A stretch of DNA of 64,000 nucleotides from Toxonevra muliebris. Taxonomy: Eukaryota > Arthropoda > Insecta > Diptera > Pallopteridae. The notes below the pieces were generated by a model, which searched no databases, was not told the origin of the DNA, and worked only from the letters and a program-made list of their open reading frames with translations. A program made the translations under genes and the position numbers. How positions within the stretch are numbered: position 1 is the stretch's first letter; every line of letters starts with the position of its first letter. Of this stretch, positions 11,229 to 22,645 are shown one piece after another. Location of the stretch: positions 15,736,878-15,800,877 of the forward strand of contig OY829326.1 in assembly GCA_963691655.1 (NCBI GenBank). Direction: 5' to 3'.

Positions 11229-12626
11229 ACAGCCATTATTATTTTCTACTACCAGATAGCGCTTTCAAAGCGGTTAAATTTGAGAAAAATGAAGAAGGGA
11301 TGACAAGGGAAAGACAAGAATCTCCGTTTCATTACACTGTGCGACAAGTAAAATCCAGATCGGTATTTGAATTTCCATCATACCGTTAATTAAAGATGAA
11401 TTTAACCGCCAAACAAAATTATAGTAAAATATTACTTATTTTAAGCATTACATGCTGAGTGTCTAAGGGAAAGTTATTCATTATAAAAGTATGAATATTT
11501 TTTAGCCCCACACCACTAAATACACATTCGCATCAACGACCCCAAATTAGTCTTAAACAAACGCTTCTCAAATCTTCATCTGGACGGGAAATGCTCTTTT
11601 TTGTTGCACTGTTTTCTCAATATGATTGAAAGCTTTTGTCTTGCTATCCCTTCGATTGGAAAATGAATTTCAAAAATTGAAATGCAATGCAGATCAGAAA
11701 AAGGAAGAGGATAGAAACCAAACCAAAATTATGAAATATATTTTCCTATATATAGTCTCAAGATATGAAATGGTATCTAGGCTGCGGTATAGATATGGTC
11801 GGTCTTAGTGATCGTGCATACATACATATCAACAATTAAATTGTAATAATTTTTTTTTCAGTAAAACAATCAATCAAGCAATTTCTCACGCATACTTGTC
11901 AGAATAACCAGAAACAATCTAACAATATTAAATGATGCTGCACTCATTTTAAAGATAAAGTTTTATTTATAGCAACATTTTGATTATAAAATATTTCTTA
12001 TTAAACCAAAAAGTGATCATTACTCTTCAAAAGAAATATAATTCTATAAAGAGCTATACTCGTTTAATGTTGCCCCATTGTTACTATAAAAAATGCAACA
12101 ATTCACTTGCTTTCAAAATGTATTCATTATTAACGTCTTCTCTTCCTCTTCTCTTTTCTTTTTCTACAATTTTTTATTTTTATTAAAACACATAAATTAC
12201 AACAAAAGGAAAAACGCTAAAAAAAAAGAATAAAAAAATAAAATGTTGTTTTTTCTTTTCTTTTCATTTCGTTTTTTTTTTTACATTTTTCCTTTACTTT
12301 TCATTGAATTTATTTACGAATTGCATTCAATTCAGTGCAACTCTCCATTTCACTCTCTTACTACCTGCACAACTCTTAGACTCCGAGTTCTTCGCTTTCC
12401 TTCTCCCCTCCGCCTCCCATTCTGAACGAAGAAACAGCATGGTATAATAATCATCGTCGTCTTAAATGGCGCTCAAACGTTTTCATGCAACTAATAGTAA
12501 CAATAACGACAACAAAAGTCGTGAAAAAAAAATGTTAGAAATGTTTTGAATTGAAATTCCACATTAATATGTTTAATGGGAGCTTCTTTCTCATTCATGG
12601 TCTCACTTTGTGTCGGGCTATAAGCA

Positions 12627-12657
<31 letters not shown>

Positions 12658-12948
12658 AAAGGTCTGTCTTTCACAAAGTATGCCCGTCTATCAATCGTAA
12701 AATTGATGGTCGTTATGTTTGCTTTCAATTTACTTATTCGAAACTGTTGATTGGTAAATCAGTACTACGAATATATGCATATATAATAAAGGTTTAAAAG
12801 CCTCTGCCGCTTTTTCGATAGAAACTAAACTATAAATATTTTTGAAGAATTTAGCTTAGCATATATACACATAATTTGGAAAGAAGAAATGTTATCGTGA
12901 TATACATATTCTGAATGTTATCACTTGAAAAACAAGATATGTCTGCTG
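11229..12948. other. Non-coding stretch, CT-rich segment and GT microsatellite
   Basis: Between 12130 and 12425 the plus strand is pyrimidine-rich (TCTTCCTCTTCTC, CCTTCTCCCCTCCGCC). A (GT)n microsatellite of about 31 bases lies at 12627-12657. No gene or clear splice-bounded exon was recognised. Confidence 0.5.
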
Positions 12949-13404
12949 CCCAGTAGGAAATTTGCTCGAGCTTTTATTAATGTATACAAGAATGGTGAGA
13001 TTGGGCGAGGTAGCGCAGTGTTCAGACTACAATCGACCGATTCTCGTTTTCATATACTATATATTTTTATTCTTTTTGTTTACCAAAAAGTTGTGGAACG
13101 ACATAATTCTCTTTCCCGATTTGGGATTTTTGTTTTTATTTACTATATATTTTTATGCTTTTTTAAACCAAAAAGTGATGGAAGAGAACAATTCCCTTTC
13201 TCGATTTAAGAGGAAAAATCTATAATCTTGGCTTACATCAGAATGAAGAATTAAGTAAAGTCAGATAAATTCAGATTGTTGAATCAATATTTAATAGAGT
13301 TATTCAGATGAATATAAAATCGAAATCTGTTGTTTTACCGCAAAAAAAAAATATATAACAATTATCTTCTCCACAACCAACTAGGAGCACGATTTCCTAC
13401 TGGG
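12949..13404. mobile_element. TIR element, 456 bp, with internal 86-bp duplication
   Basis: CCCAGTAGGAAAT at 12949-12961 is matched exactly, inverted, at 13392-13404. Inside, GGCGAGGTAGCGCAGTG near 13005-13021 resembles a Pol III A-box. A segment containing TACTATATATTTTTAT and AACCAAAAAGT is duplicated in tandem with an 86-base offset (13055 and 13141). No intact target duplication is evident. The element has no transposase and its superfamily is unknown. Confidence 0.65.
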
Positions 13405-14603
13405 TGCTTTCAGCTAGTACATATTTGTTTGCGTGTTGTAAGTCTAAAGATGCAGAATACTGAAACTTGCACTTATGATTTTTTGGGTTGTAGTGTTAGA
13501 TAAAATTAGTAATTTTTTTTTTTTTTTTTTTTTTTAGTTAGAAACAAAAACGAAACTTTTTCCTTTTTTTCATTTGCTTTTATGTAGTAATTATTAAGGC
13601 AAAATGCGTAAATTTGATAGCGAATTGCGACATGAGGAAATTTGTATATTGCTGTTGTTGTTTTTAACATAATCACCATTACTATTTCGTTGTTGGGCTT
13701 CACTATTGTTGCAGTTAACTGCACCTAATTTTTAACACATTTGTGTTATTTTTTTTTTTTTTGTTATCTTTATTTAGATTTCTATAGATATCTCTACCTA
13801 ACTCTAGCTTCCTAGCTTCCACCTCTCTCGTTTTTTTTTATATATGTAAATATCAACACTTGCACTCATGTTTTCACATTGTTATTGTTGCTATGAAACT
13901 GCTGCGTGTCGTGTTAGCCACAAATGTTTCTTTTTTTTTTTATTTTATCTGTTTTGGTCGTGATCTTCACGTATTCTTCATATGTTCATATTGTGGGCGC
14001 AACCCGCGTGCGCGCGTTTGGGCAAACATTTTAATTGTTTATGCGACAACATAACACGATGAATTTCATTACCATTTAAATACTTTTCTTAGTTTAAGTT
14101 GATTTTAAATAGTCATGAGCATATGGATAGAGGATTTAATGTGTATATGTACATATTTTGAAGACTGCATATAGCGAATTAGTTCGAAAGTCTCTGAAAC
14201 TGTGTCACACGCAAATCAAAGTCACGTAATTTATGTCTGTGACTTTTTCACTCTGTAATTTGGAAATATCATATGCAGCGCATTTGGTATTTCTAGCAAA
14301 GTTTTACTTAGTAGAGGGATCGTTAAATGCGTCATGAGTTCCGTAAAAACGATGCAAGCAATTCTGTTGAAGGAGTACTGCTGGTTCACGAACACGATAT
14401 AGCATAAGTATTGCTTTTACACCTTAAAACTGCATTTTAGAAATCGCCTGGATAGAGAGCTTAAAAAAGATGAATATGAAGAGAATAGTCTTAAAATTTC
14501 TAGTTAACGATGGAAAAGAGCAAGAAAATCAAGATTGAATTATTGGAGAGATCATTGACAACTGGTGACAATCGAATGTGAGACTGTATCCTCAGAGCTA
14601 GGT
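13405..14603. other. Non-coding stretch
   Basis: It contains a 27-nt poly-T run at about 13509-13535, further T runs, and AT-rich sequence. No gene or transposon end was identified. Confidence 0.45.
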
Positions 14604-14940
14604 AAATTCAATTACATTACAATCTCAATTCCTATTGCAGGGAATTTGTAATTGGTACTTTTTGTTTTCAATTCCTTAGTAATGGAATTGATAAACGTTT
14701 CAATTTCAATACAAGGAATTGTAATCGGTAATTAAAATTTTTAAATTTTCGATTCTATTAGAAGGAATTGTATTTTGTAATTAAAAATATATCAATTCCT
14801 TAAAGAAATTGAAAATGTAATTGAATAGAAAGAAATTTAATATTGAAGTGTAATCAATTACTTTCCTGGAATTAAATTCCAATTTAGTCGGAATGATTCC
14901 TCGAAAGTAATTGATTTCCTTTTAGTTCAATTCCAAAAAA
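14604..14940. repeat. Degenerate iterated GGAATTG / CAATTCC tract
   Basis: The words CAATTCC, GGAATTG, GGTAATT and AATTACATT recur about every 20-45 bases on both strands across some 335 bases, without a fixed period. It is neither a clean tandem repeat nor unique sequence. It looks like a cryptically repetitive array that has drifted. No coding potential is seen. Confidence 0.7.
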
Positions 14941-17900
14941 GCAAAACAAAAATTTTTCCGAAAATATTGGCAAATGAGAATCAGAGAAAAATCAGTATAA
15001 ATTGCGGAGCACCTCTCTCGTAACGGCTTATTAGAAGTATTTTATAATATTTTTCGAGACCAATAATCTTATAATTGTCATGAGTATTGTCTAGATTTCA
15101 AATTAATCATAAATGAAATAAACTGAATTATTCAGCTGTCGGGATATTTTCCAAAAACTGTGCCATTTAAAGAAAAACGAATTCTTAAGTTCTTTGCAAA
15201 ACTAGATTTTTTTCTTTCGTTTCATGCTGTTTCATGTGGATCTGTGTTCATGATAACAAATACAATCGGTTCAATCGTTAGCGCCGGGTAGTATGAATCA
15301 CTAGGTGATCCAGAGATTTCCATAGGAAGAGTTTCAATTTTTTCGTCCCTTTAGAATTTTTTTGATTCATCACCTGCGATCAAAATAGATGAGATATTCA
15401 TTGGTAAAAGGGAAAGAAGGTGACAGTTTAACTCCAAGCCCTTCGCCCCTCCCTCTTGAATGCGCTCAATATCAGATACCAAACATTTAATGTAACTTCA
15501 TACTCAATATTATATTTAAAAAATTTTAAGGTGGTTAATTATAGTTATCCTATTCTTCGAAAACATTACAAAAGTCTATTGTTTATTGTACAAATTATGT
15601 TGTTTACTTTTTAATCATTTAAATGTAGATATATATCAAAAAAAAAAACAGTACTAATTGTCGGAATCACAAATCCTTTTTGTTTCTCATCAAGTAAACA
15701 CACGCTTGGCCGGTGTAAACGTCACAACAAACAAATTAGAATAGTGACCTAGAACCATGCTGCGTAAAGTAATGTGAAATATAAACTATGTGTTTGCACG
15801 TTCATCATTAGAACTAAATTTCCACCAATTACTCATTAAGGAGTACATTTTTTATTTTAACTATATTCTTATCTATCACTTATAACTGTTATTTGCTAAA
15901 GAAATCGTAAAATAGTGAATGTTAATAATTTGACATCCAAGTTTCCGAGCCAGTTCCGACCCATCGCCGACAACTTTTCAGGTTCAGTATCTTGAGTATC
16001 ACGGAGTTATGATTTATACTATGATTTATACCAATGACCACCGAATAATTTGTTAACATTGAATGTGGTCCGTTAAACAATTTCAAGTGGAATGATTTGA
16101 AAAGGATTAATCTGGGTCTGGGGGTTTAAACAAAGAAAAGGTCTTCATTATTTTCCGAGAAAGTTTTTAAATCCCTGCAGATTTTCATACATAATATTAA
16201 AAAAAAACTTTGAGCATTAAAAAAAAAAAATAAGTATAAAAACGTTGCCATAACTGAATTTATTATGTTTACTTTTTCTATGTAAAAGAAAACAAAAAAG
16301 AAAAATGTAAAAATAAAAAAGCGACAACAACATGAGAAAAACAACAAGCAGCCAAGTTAAGAAGTTTCATTATGTTTTTAAATTTTTTTACTTAGATTTT
16401 TTATGTTGTTTTCCTGTCTCTCTCACTCACTCTATTGCGCTCTCTGTGTGCCAGTCAGCCAGCTAGTCAGCCAAGTTTGCCTTTTCAATTTCAAACGCTT
16501 GTCTCGTTCGCTTTTAAGCCTAATTAACTTTCTTATTTCACTGTAACGCTTGTGTCTTGGCCATTCATTTGTTGTTTGTTTGTTTGTTAGTTTGCTTCAT
16601 TGTATGCTTTTTTTCCTTTTGGCCGTATTTTGTTTTTGTTTCTGTTTCTTCTATTATTTTTTAGCTGTGTGGATGTAGTTTTTTCTATTTCTAGTTGTTG
16701 TCTTATATTTTTCTTCGAAAAACACAACAATTTTTACCTTAACTAGTAGCAGCAGGCAGCAATGGGTACCAGTGCCAGCACAAGCGCATCTCGTCGGTAG
16801 CAGCCAACAAGGTAGGTGAAAAGTAGGTGAATGTTAAACAACAGCAACAACAAATCGCCAACAACGACAGCAACAGAATAGGAACAGAAAAATGAAGATA
16901 ATAATGTGATGGAAGAAGTATGTAGTAGAAATTGGAAAAAACAAACATGTCAGCACAAAATTATGACGATGTTGACGTTAATGATGTTGTTGTTGCTGAT
17001 GTTGATAATGATGATGATGATGATAATGATGAAACTATGGTTGCTGTTTGCTTGCCTACTCGCCTGCCTGCTTTACAATTTAACATTAAATGAACGGACG
17101 ACAATAAACCTCCTCTAACTTTACTGCAATGGGTCAACATGATAATGACTGCACCGGAAGCAGCCATTAAAAATGTTAGAAAACTTTAAAAACGTTATTG
17201 CATAAAACATGCAAAAACAAAGCAAAATAATGAAAAAATAAAACAGATGTTAGATTTGGTTGTCGACATCGTCATGTATTAGCATCTTAATGGGAAATTG
17301 CACCTTGGCTGGTAGCTTTTGATTAACAAAAAAAAAAGCTAGTTAGTTTGTTAGTTTCATTTTACTGCTGTCGTTGTTTTTGCTACTGTTGCTTGCTGAG
17401 TTGTTGCCCGGGTCAACACATGACGTTAAAGTTTACAATGATTTTGAAAGTATTTTAATTTTTTTTTTTTCAATATTTTTTCTAAATCGTCATGCTAATT
17501 TAAGTTCGTTTTTTATATAAGTTGTCAAAATACTACATTTGAAAACTTAATAATTTGTCTAAATATTTTGTAGTATAATTTTTCTTGCATCAACTTTTTT
17601 TTACCATTTTAAACATTTTTAATTGTGGGAATTGACATTTTTATTTCCTTTCATTTGTCTGATTATCTTTTATGATTGTATTAGCCAATTTCGTTGTTAC
17701 CAAAAATAACACAACAGAAATATTTGGATTGGACGATTATTTAACAAAAAAAAAACAATGGATATTCCCAAATTTGTTAGGTAATATTTTTTTCTTTACG
17801 CAAAATCTACTATAGTTGTAGCACAGAAACTTGATTTTTTTTATTAATTTAAACATTTTTGATTGTATTTTATTTGCTTTGAGCGGAAATAAATGTCAGA

Positions 17901-18291
17901 CTATATGCTGAAATTCAATATTAAACATATTTTTATTACACATATATTTTTCTATTAAGAAATGCCCAAAATTAGAAGATATTAGATTACGAAAGATTGA
18001 TAAACAAAGAATTTCATTTTTTTGTGTGTTTTTTTTTTGGAATGTTATTAATTTAAAATTTACCATTTTCTTTATCTCGAAACTGGCTTTAAATGGATGG
18101 CATTTTGGCCAATTGTAGTTTATCGTATTTCCGATATAATTTTACTATTCATTATTATCGTTTTCACTTGTCCAACATTAAAAATTAAAAATTTCAACTT
18201 CGTGATTTATTTACAAAATTTTTGAACTTAAAAACATAATTCAACAGTATGTATTATTAATGTAAAATATATGACTTGGCAGTTGGTTTCA
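14941..18291. other. Non-coding stretch with trinucleotide clusters
   Basis: CAG/CAA and GAT runs lie at about 16740-16875 and 16960-17030. Mono- and trinucleotide runs are frequent. Short frames over these clusters (such as 16739-16948, minus) are low-complexity. No gene was recognised. Confidence 0.45.
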
Positions 18292-18298
18292 GGTATGT
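18278..18298 (+). other. Possible recursive (ratchet) splice site
   Basis: The string TTGGTTTCAG at 18283-18292 is followed directly by GTATGTGGG. A 3' splice site is thus joined to a good 5' splice site at 18292|18293, the arrangement used at zero-length exons in long fly introns. The pyrimidine tract upstream is weak, so the evidence is thin. Confidence 0.2.
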
Positions 18299-20430
18299 GG
18301 GAACTAAAAGCTTATTAAGAATTTTTAGCAATTTCTATACAATTTTTGCAATATAGAGATTAGGAATTGTCTTTAGTTTTTTGTGTCTTGATTGATTCAT
18401 GATTGATTATGGACCACATGAAATGCAAGTAATTAAATGATCACAGATCTCAGTTTGCCGGCGCACGAGTATCTATTATAGACTTTGTTGAAATTTTTGT
18501 TAGTTTATGTGAAACAGGATTTTGAAAAATTAAACTGTCTGGTCGAAAATGTCTAAAAAATCTAAGAAAAACTCATATATCATCCCAAGTAAAAAATGAA
18601 ATTTACATGCAAAACAAAAATAAAAAATCATACAGTAAGTGATTTCATATTTTTTCTTGCCGTACCTTTCTTCTGCCTTTTACTGCACTATTCAAATGCA
18701 TATTGGTTAACACTTAACTTTTGTTTTATATACTCGAGCATACTATTTAACTTACCGCAATTGTTTGTATGCTATATTTTCTATGGTACTTGGTCATGTT
18801 AACACACATGCGGCCAACCTATGGTGATGGGCGGATGTGGGTAGCAGGTGGATGGGTGGCTAGTGGAAGTAGGCTATAAAACAATTAATATGAATGAAGT
18901 ATACTTTACCAAAAGTATACGCACACACACACACACAAATTCGATGTGTTCTAAACGTTAAACATTTAGCTTGCAGCAAATTATTAGAATCGGTGAATCA
19001 TCTATGAATAAACACTCAGGCACACACACACACACACATAAACGCATTTGTGGTGGCGGTGGTAATGATGCTATGCAACATTATTACTGTAATAACTTAC
19101 TAAGTCTTTCCACCCTATTGTTACACGCCTGTGGCAAGTGAGAAAGCTTCACTTAATTGTCAATTGATTAAGGATAAACCATGTTTATACTGCGTTCTGT
19201 TACTACTATATGGATATGTATTTGCGCGTAAATACACACGCATGTAGTGTGCATCCATAACAATTTACTCTGTACTTCCGACGCTTTGAGGCTGGCCGAA
19301 TGGTTTGCCTGCGAAATTACGGTATACATGAATTTATTGCTCGCATTTGTCGCCATCAATAAACACAATCAAAGTGTTAATCGCACGATTTTGCATTTTG
19401 AAGGGAAGTGAAATTTATGCGTTTACTTAATTATGAGAAATTAATGGGCTTAACTAATAGCTAAAGCAATTTGCATGATGTTATTCCAGCTAGAGAACTA
19501 TCACGTGCCTTATTGTTTTGTGCATAATGTTAATAGAGATTTATTGTGAATAATTAATAAAAAAACAAACAAATTTACATTTAAAACTATTTGTGTTTTT
19601 TATATTTTTCTAAAGTTTAAAAGTATAATTTCATCATTATATGCAAATAAATAAAATAATTTATTTAATTTTTATGGTATTATACTGTTTTATATATGTA
19701 TGCATGTACTTTGTTCACATTCATTTCAAGCATTATTTGCAAGAATTCTTACATGAAATTTACATGCCATTTTCATATACGAACTTGTTTTTGTTTTCGC
19801 TTAAAAATTTGCAAACATTTTTAAGTATTTATTAACTGGTTTTAATCAGTACTTTAAGTTTGCCGTTGAATTTTTATTGCAAAATTATATGCTTACAGAT
19901 AAAAATAAATGAATTTTTAAAATTGAGTATTTTGTTACTTTTGAGCAGCAAGTTTAGACATTCAAAAACTCTGAGGCTTAACATAAAGGTGCACTCTAGA
20001 AGTTGGGGTTTAAGTTCATTTTATATTATTTCCATTAAAAAAAAATTACAAAACAGTAATGTAGAATCTAAGTTATAGAATCTTATCCTTTATGATTTTA
20101 ATATTTCATTTATAAGTATGAGGTAACTCGAAGTATTGTAAAATGGTACTTTTTAATGGCATATGAAGAACCAGTTCAGTTGCTATCGATCCTACTTTAA
20201 TTCCGGGAATGACGAATAAAGCTTTCACTGTTCTACATTCAATGTAGTGTTTTTTTGTTTTTTTTTTTTCAAGAGAAAAAGTAAGAATCTGGAAGAAGTA
20301 AAGAGACCCCACTAATATAAGAGCTACTTCAGTTAAAATGTAGTCAGTTTCTCTGAACGAAAACCATGAATTCGCTTGCGTGATCAGCTAACAATTTTGC
20401 GTGCTGATTTAATCGGCAGTATTCTATTAT
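18299..20430. other. Non-coding stretch with AC repeats
   Basis: (AC)n tracts occur at about 18921-18937 and 19021-19038. The rest is AT-rich with TACATA-type words. Nothing else was recognised. Confidence 0.45.
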
Positions 20431-21995
20431 ATTTATTTATTTATTTATTTTAGTCAATGAACAAACAAAGGTTCTTACAGACTATTAAAATATATACATA
20501 TATTATATAATTATAAAAAATTATTTAAAATTGACTTCAGTACTTGCTTTGAACCAACAATATCAATATTATCCTTCATCGATAAAGAGTTATACCAACG
20601 ACAGGCTCGATTTATAGGTGAATTAAAAGCATAATTAGTACGACAAATATCTAAGTGAACGAAATCAGAGTGCCGCAGCGATCTAAAAGGTGCATTGAAG
20701 CTAATTAATTGCAAAAGATCTGAACAGTTATCCCTACACATTACAATATCCGAAATATATAGAACAGATAAGACTGATCTCCTACTCTCCAAAGATTTTA
20801 AACTTATGAGATCACAGCGAGCTTTGTATGAAGGAATCGGATCGGAAAGATTTAGTTTCCGTAACGCAAATCTTACGAATGATTTTTGAATTCGTTCAAT
20901 TCGTAGAGTATGGGAGGAATAAAATGGATTCCAAATAAAGGAAGCATATTCCAACTTCGAGCGAACTAAAGAAGTGTACAACGATTTCAATGTATATGGA
21001 TCTGTAAAATTTACATTATTTCGACGAACGAAAGCTAATACTGAGTACCCCTTAGGAATGATATAGTGCAGATGAGATATGAAAGTGAATTTTGAATCAA
21101 AAATTACTCCAAGGTCTTTAATTACCTTAACTCGATTTAATGGCGAATAAGCAAGGATGTAAGTTGACGATATATAAGAATCAGACTTAGAGTAAGTGTT
21201 CATAGCACATTTATCTACATTGAGACACAATCTATTCTTAACACACCATTCATAGACAGAATTTAAGTCATACTGTAACATTAAAGAATCTAATGGCGAT
21301 CTAATTTTTAAAAACATTTTTAGGTCGTCGGCAAATAATAGACACTGGGTATTTTTGATAACTTTAGGAATGTCATTTATAAAAAGAATAAAAAGCAATG
21401 GGCCCAATATACTACCTTGCGGCACACCTGAAGTTGCGGCTATCGGTTTTGAAAGCGTAGACTCAATACTAACGTAGCATACTCTATTTTCCAGGTACGA
21501 AGCAAACCACGTTAAAATATTTGAGTGAAAACCTATTTTTGCAAGCTTGACTATCAGAATATTGTGAGATACTCGAAAAATCAGTATAAATAGTGTCAAC
21601 TTGACAACCATCATTGAAAGCCGATATACAATATTGCGAATATATAGACAGATTACTTATAGTCGAGCGGCCAGGAATAAATCCATGCTGGAATGGAGAA
21701 ATTATGTTCTTTACTGCAAAGAAAACGTTATCTTTAACAGTAGCCTCAAAGATTTTACTAACTGTCGTAAGCTTGGAAATCGGCCTATAATTCGCAACAT
21801 TATTTTTATTACCTGATATATTGAAATAGTTTGTCTGTTAAAAATTACAGAAATTGGAAAACAAAGAATTTCAGCATCGAATATTGATTTTGGGCAAATA
21901 TTTTGAATATATCTCAACTCTACTTTGGTTAAAATATTAAAAATCGACAAGTTAACGGTGTAAAATGTGTTAGAAAATCCTAAGAAAAGAAACAT
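20431..21995 (-). pseudogene. Non-LTR retrotransposon reverse transcriptase relic, 5'-truncated
   Basis: A frame of 367 codons runs from 21614 to 20511. It carries the RT core: SGVPQGSILGPLLF at residues 62-75, INDIP at 79-83 and the catalytic box FADD at 94-97, followed by the LNVDKC and KDLGVIFD blocks and the thumb. Upstream the reading continues in another frame with NYRPISKL and FIPGRSTISNL (about 21650-21815), and further back with ICPKSIF and PISVIFN in a third frame. The frame changes coincide with missing blocks, so small deletions, not just point changes, broke it. The endonuclease domain and ORF1 are absent. After the stop the element ends in an (ATTT)n tract at 20431-20451 as seen on the plus strand, i.e. 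a TAAA-type 3' tail. It resembles Jockey/CR1-group elements. Inactive. Confidence 0.9.
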
Positions 21996-22478
21996 GTTAT
22001 GATCGAGAAAAAAGCTGGAAGAAAATCTTCTGGTAAAGCAATTACAAAGAAGAAACTCTGTTAAAGCAATTACAAAAATTGAACAGGATGTGGTAAGGGG
22101 AAATATAAAGAATCATAATTTGTTCCTTGGCCCTTCATCTCAGATGCGACTTTTTTTTATTTTTGGAACTGCAAAAGAAGTGAATACAGGACTCAGACAA
22201 GTTTTACGTCCATTGTATTATATCCAGTGTTCCCTTTTGCTATTCTTTGAATCCACCAGATTTAGTAATAAATCTTAGCAGATCCTGCCGTGTCAAAGAG
22301 CTCAGGTGTTCGTCTTTAAACACTCCAGTGCCAAATATGCTTACTCTGATACGACAGAAAGCGGAAAGCGACGATTAATTTAAGTAATTTACATCAAGTA
22401 CTGTTTGGTTTAAAAACACAAATGCAGACGTGAAAATGTGATAACAACTATTCGGTACAAGGGTTTTAAATCTTCCCT
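21996..22478. other. Non-coding stretch upstream of the RT relic
   Basis: No further coding similarity to a non-LTR element is visible, consistent with 5' truncation. No other feature was recognised. Confidence 0.4.
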
Positions 22479-22645
22479 GCCCATGCTGACCACTTTAGAC
22501 GGTAATAGAAGCGCCATCTTACGTCCAACATCCAAAACACAATATGGGTTTCGTTGATTGTAGCTATCGTTATCGATGAGCATAACGGTATTAGAAAACG
22601 CCAGCTGTCGAAAGTTGTTACCATTTTTACGTGAAAAAATACGCA
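22479..22645. repeat. Dispersed repeat copy 2 (partner at 5098-5285)
   Basis: Same orientation as copy 1 and about three-quarters identical with small gaps. On the minus strand it stays open for 78 codons (22410-22646), containing RIFSRKNGNNFRQL, RNPY and GRKMALLLPSK. Copy 1 keeps the first block and shows the RNPY and GRKM blocks in a shifted frame. Whether this reflects a decayed coding sequence is unclear, and I do not recognise the protein. Confidence 0.7.

Noticed and set aside
16739..17167. Frames rich in Leu, Met, Ser and Thr around trinucleotide clusters
   Set aside because: They are produced by GAT/CAG/CAA runs read in different frames. Overlapping frames on both strands are equally open.
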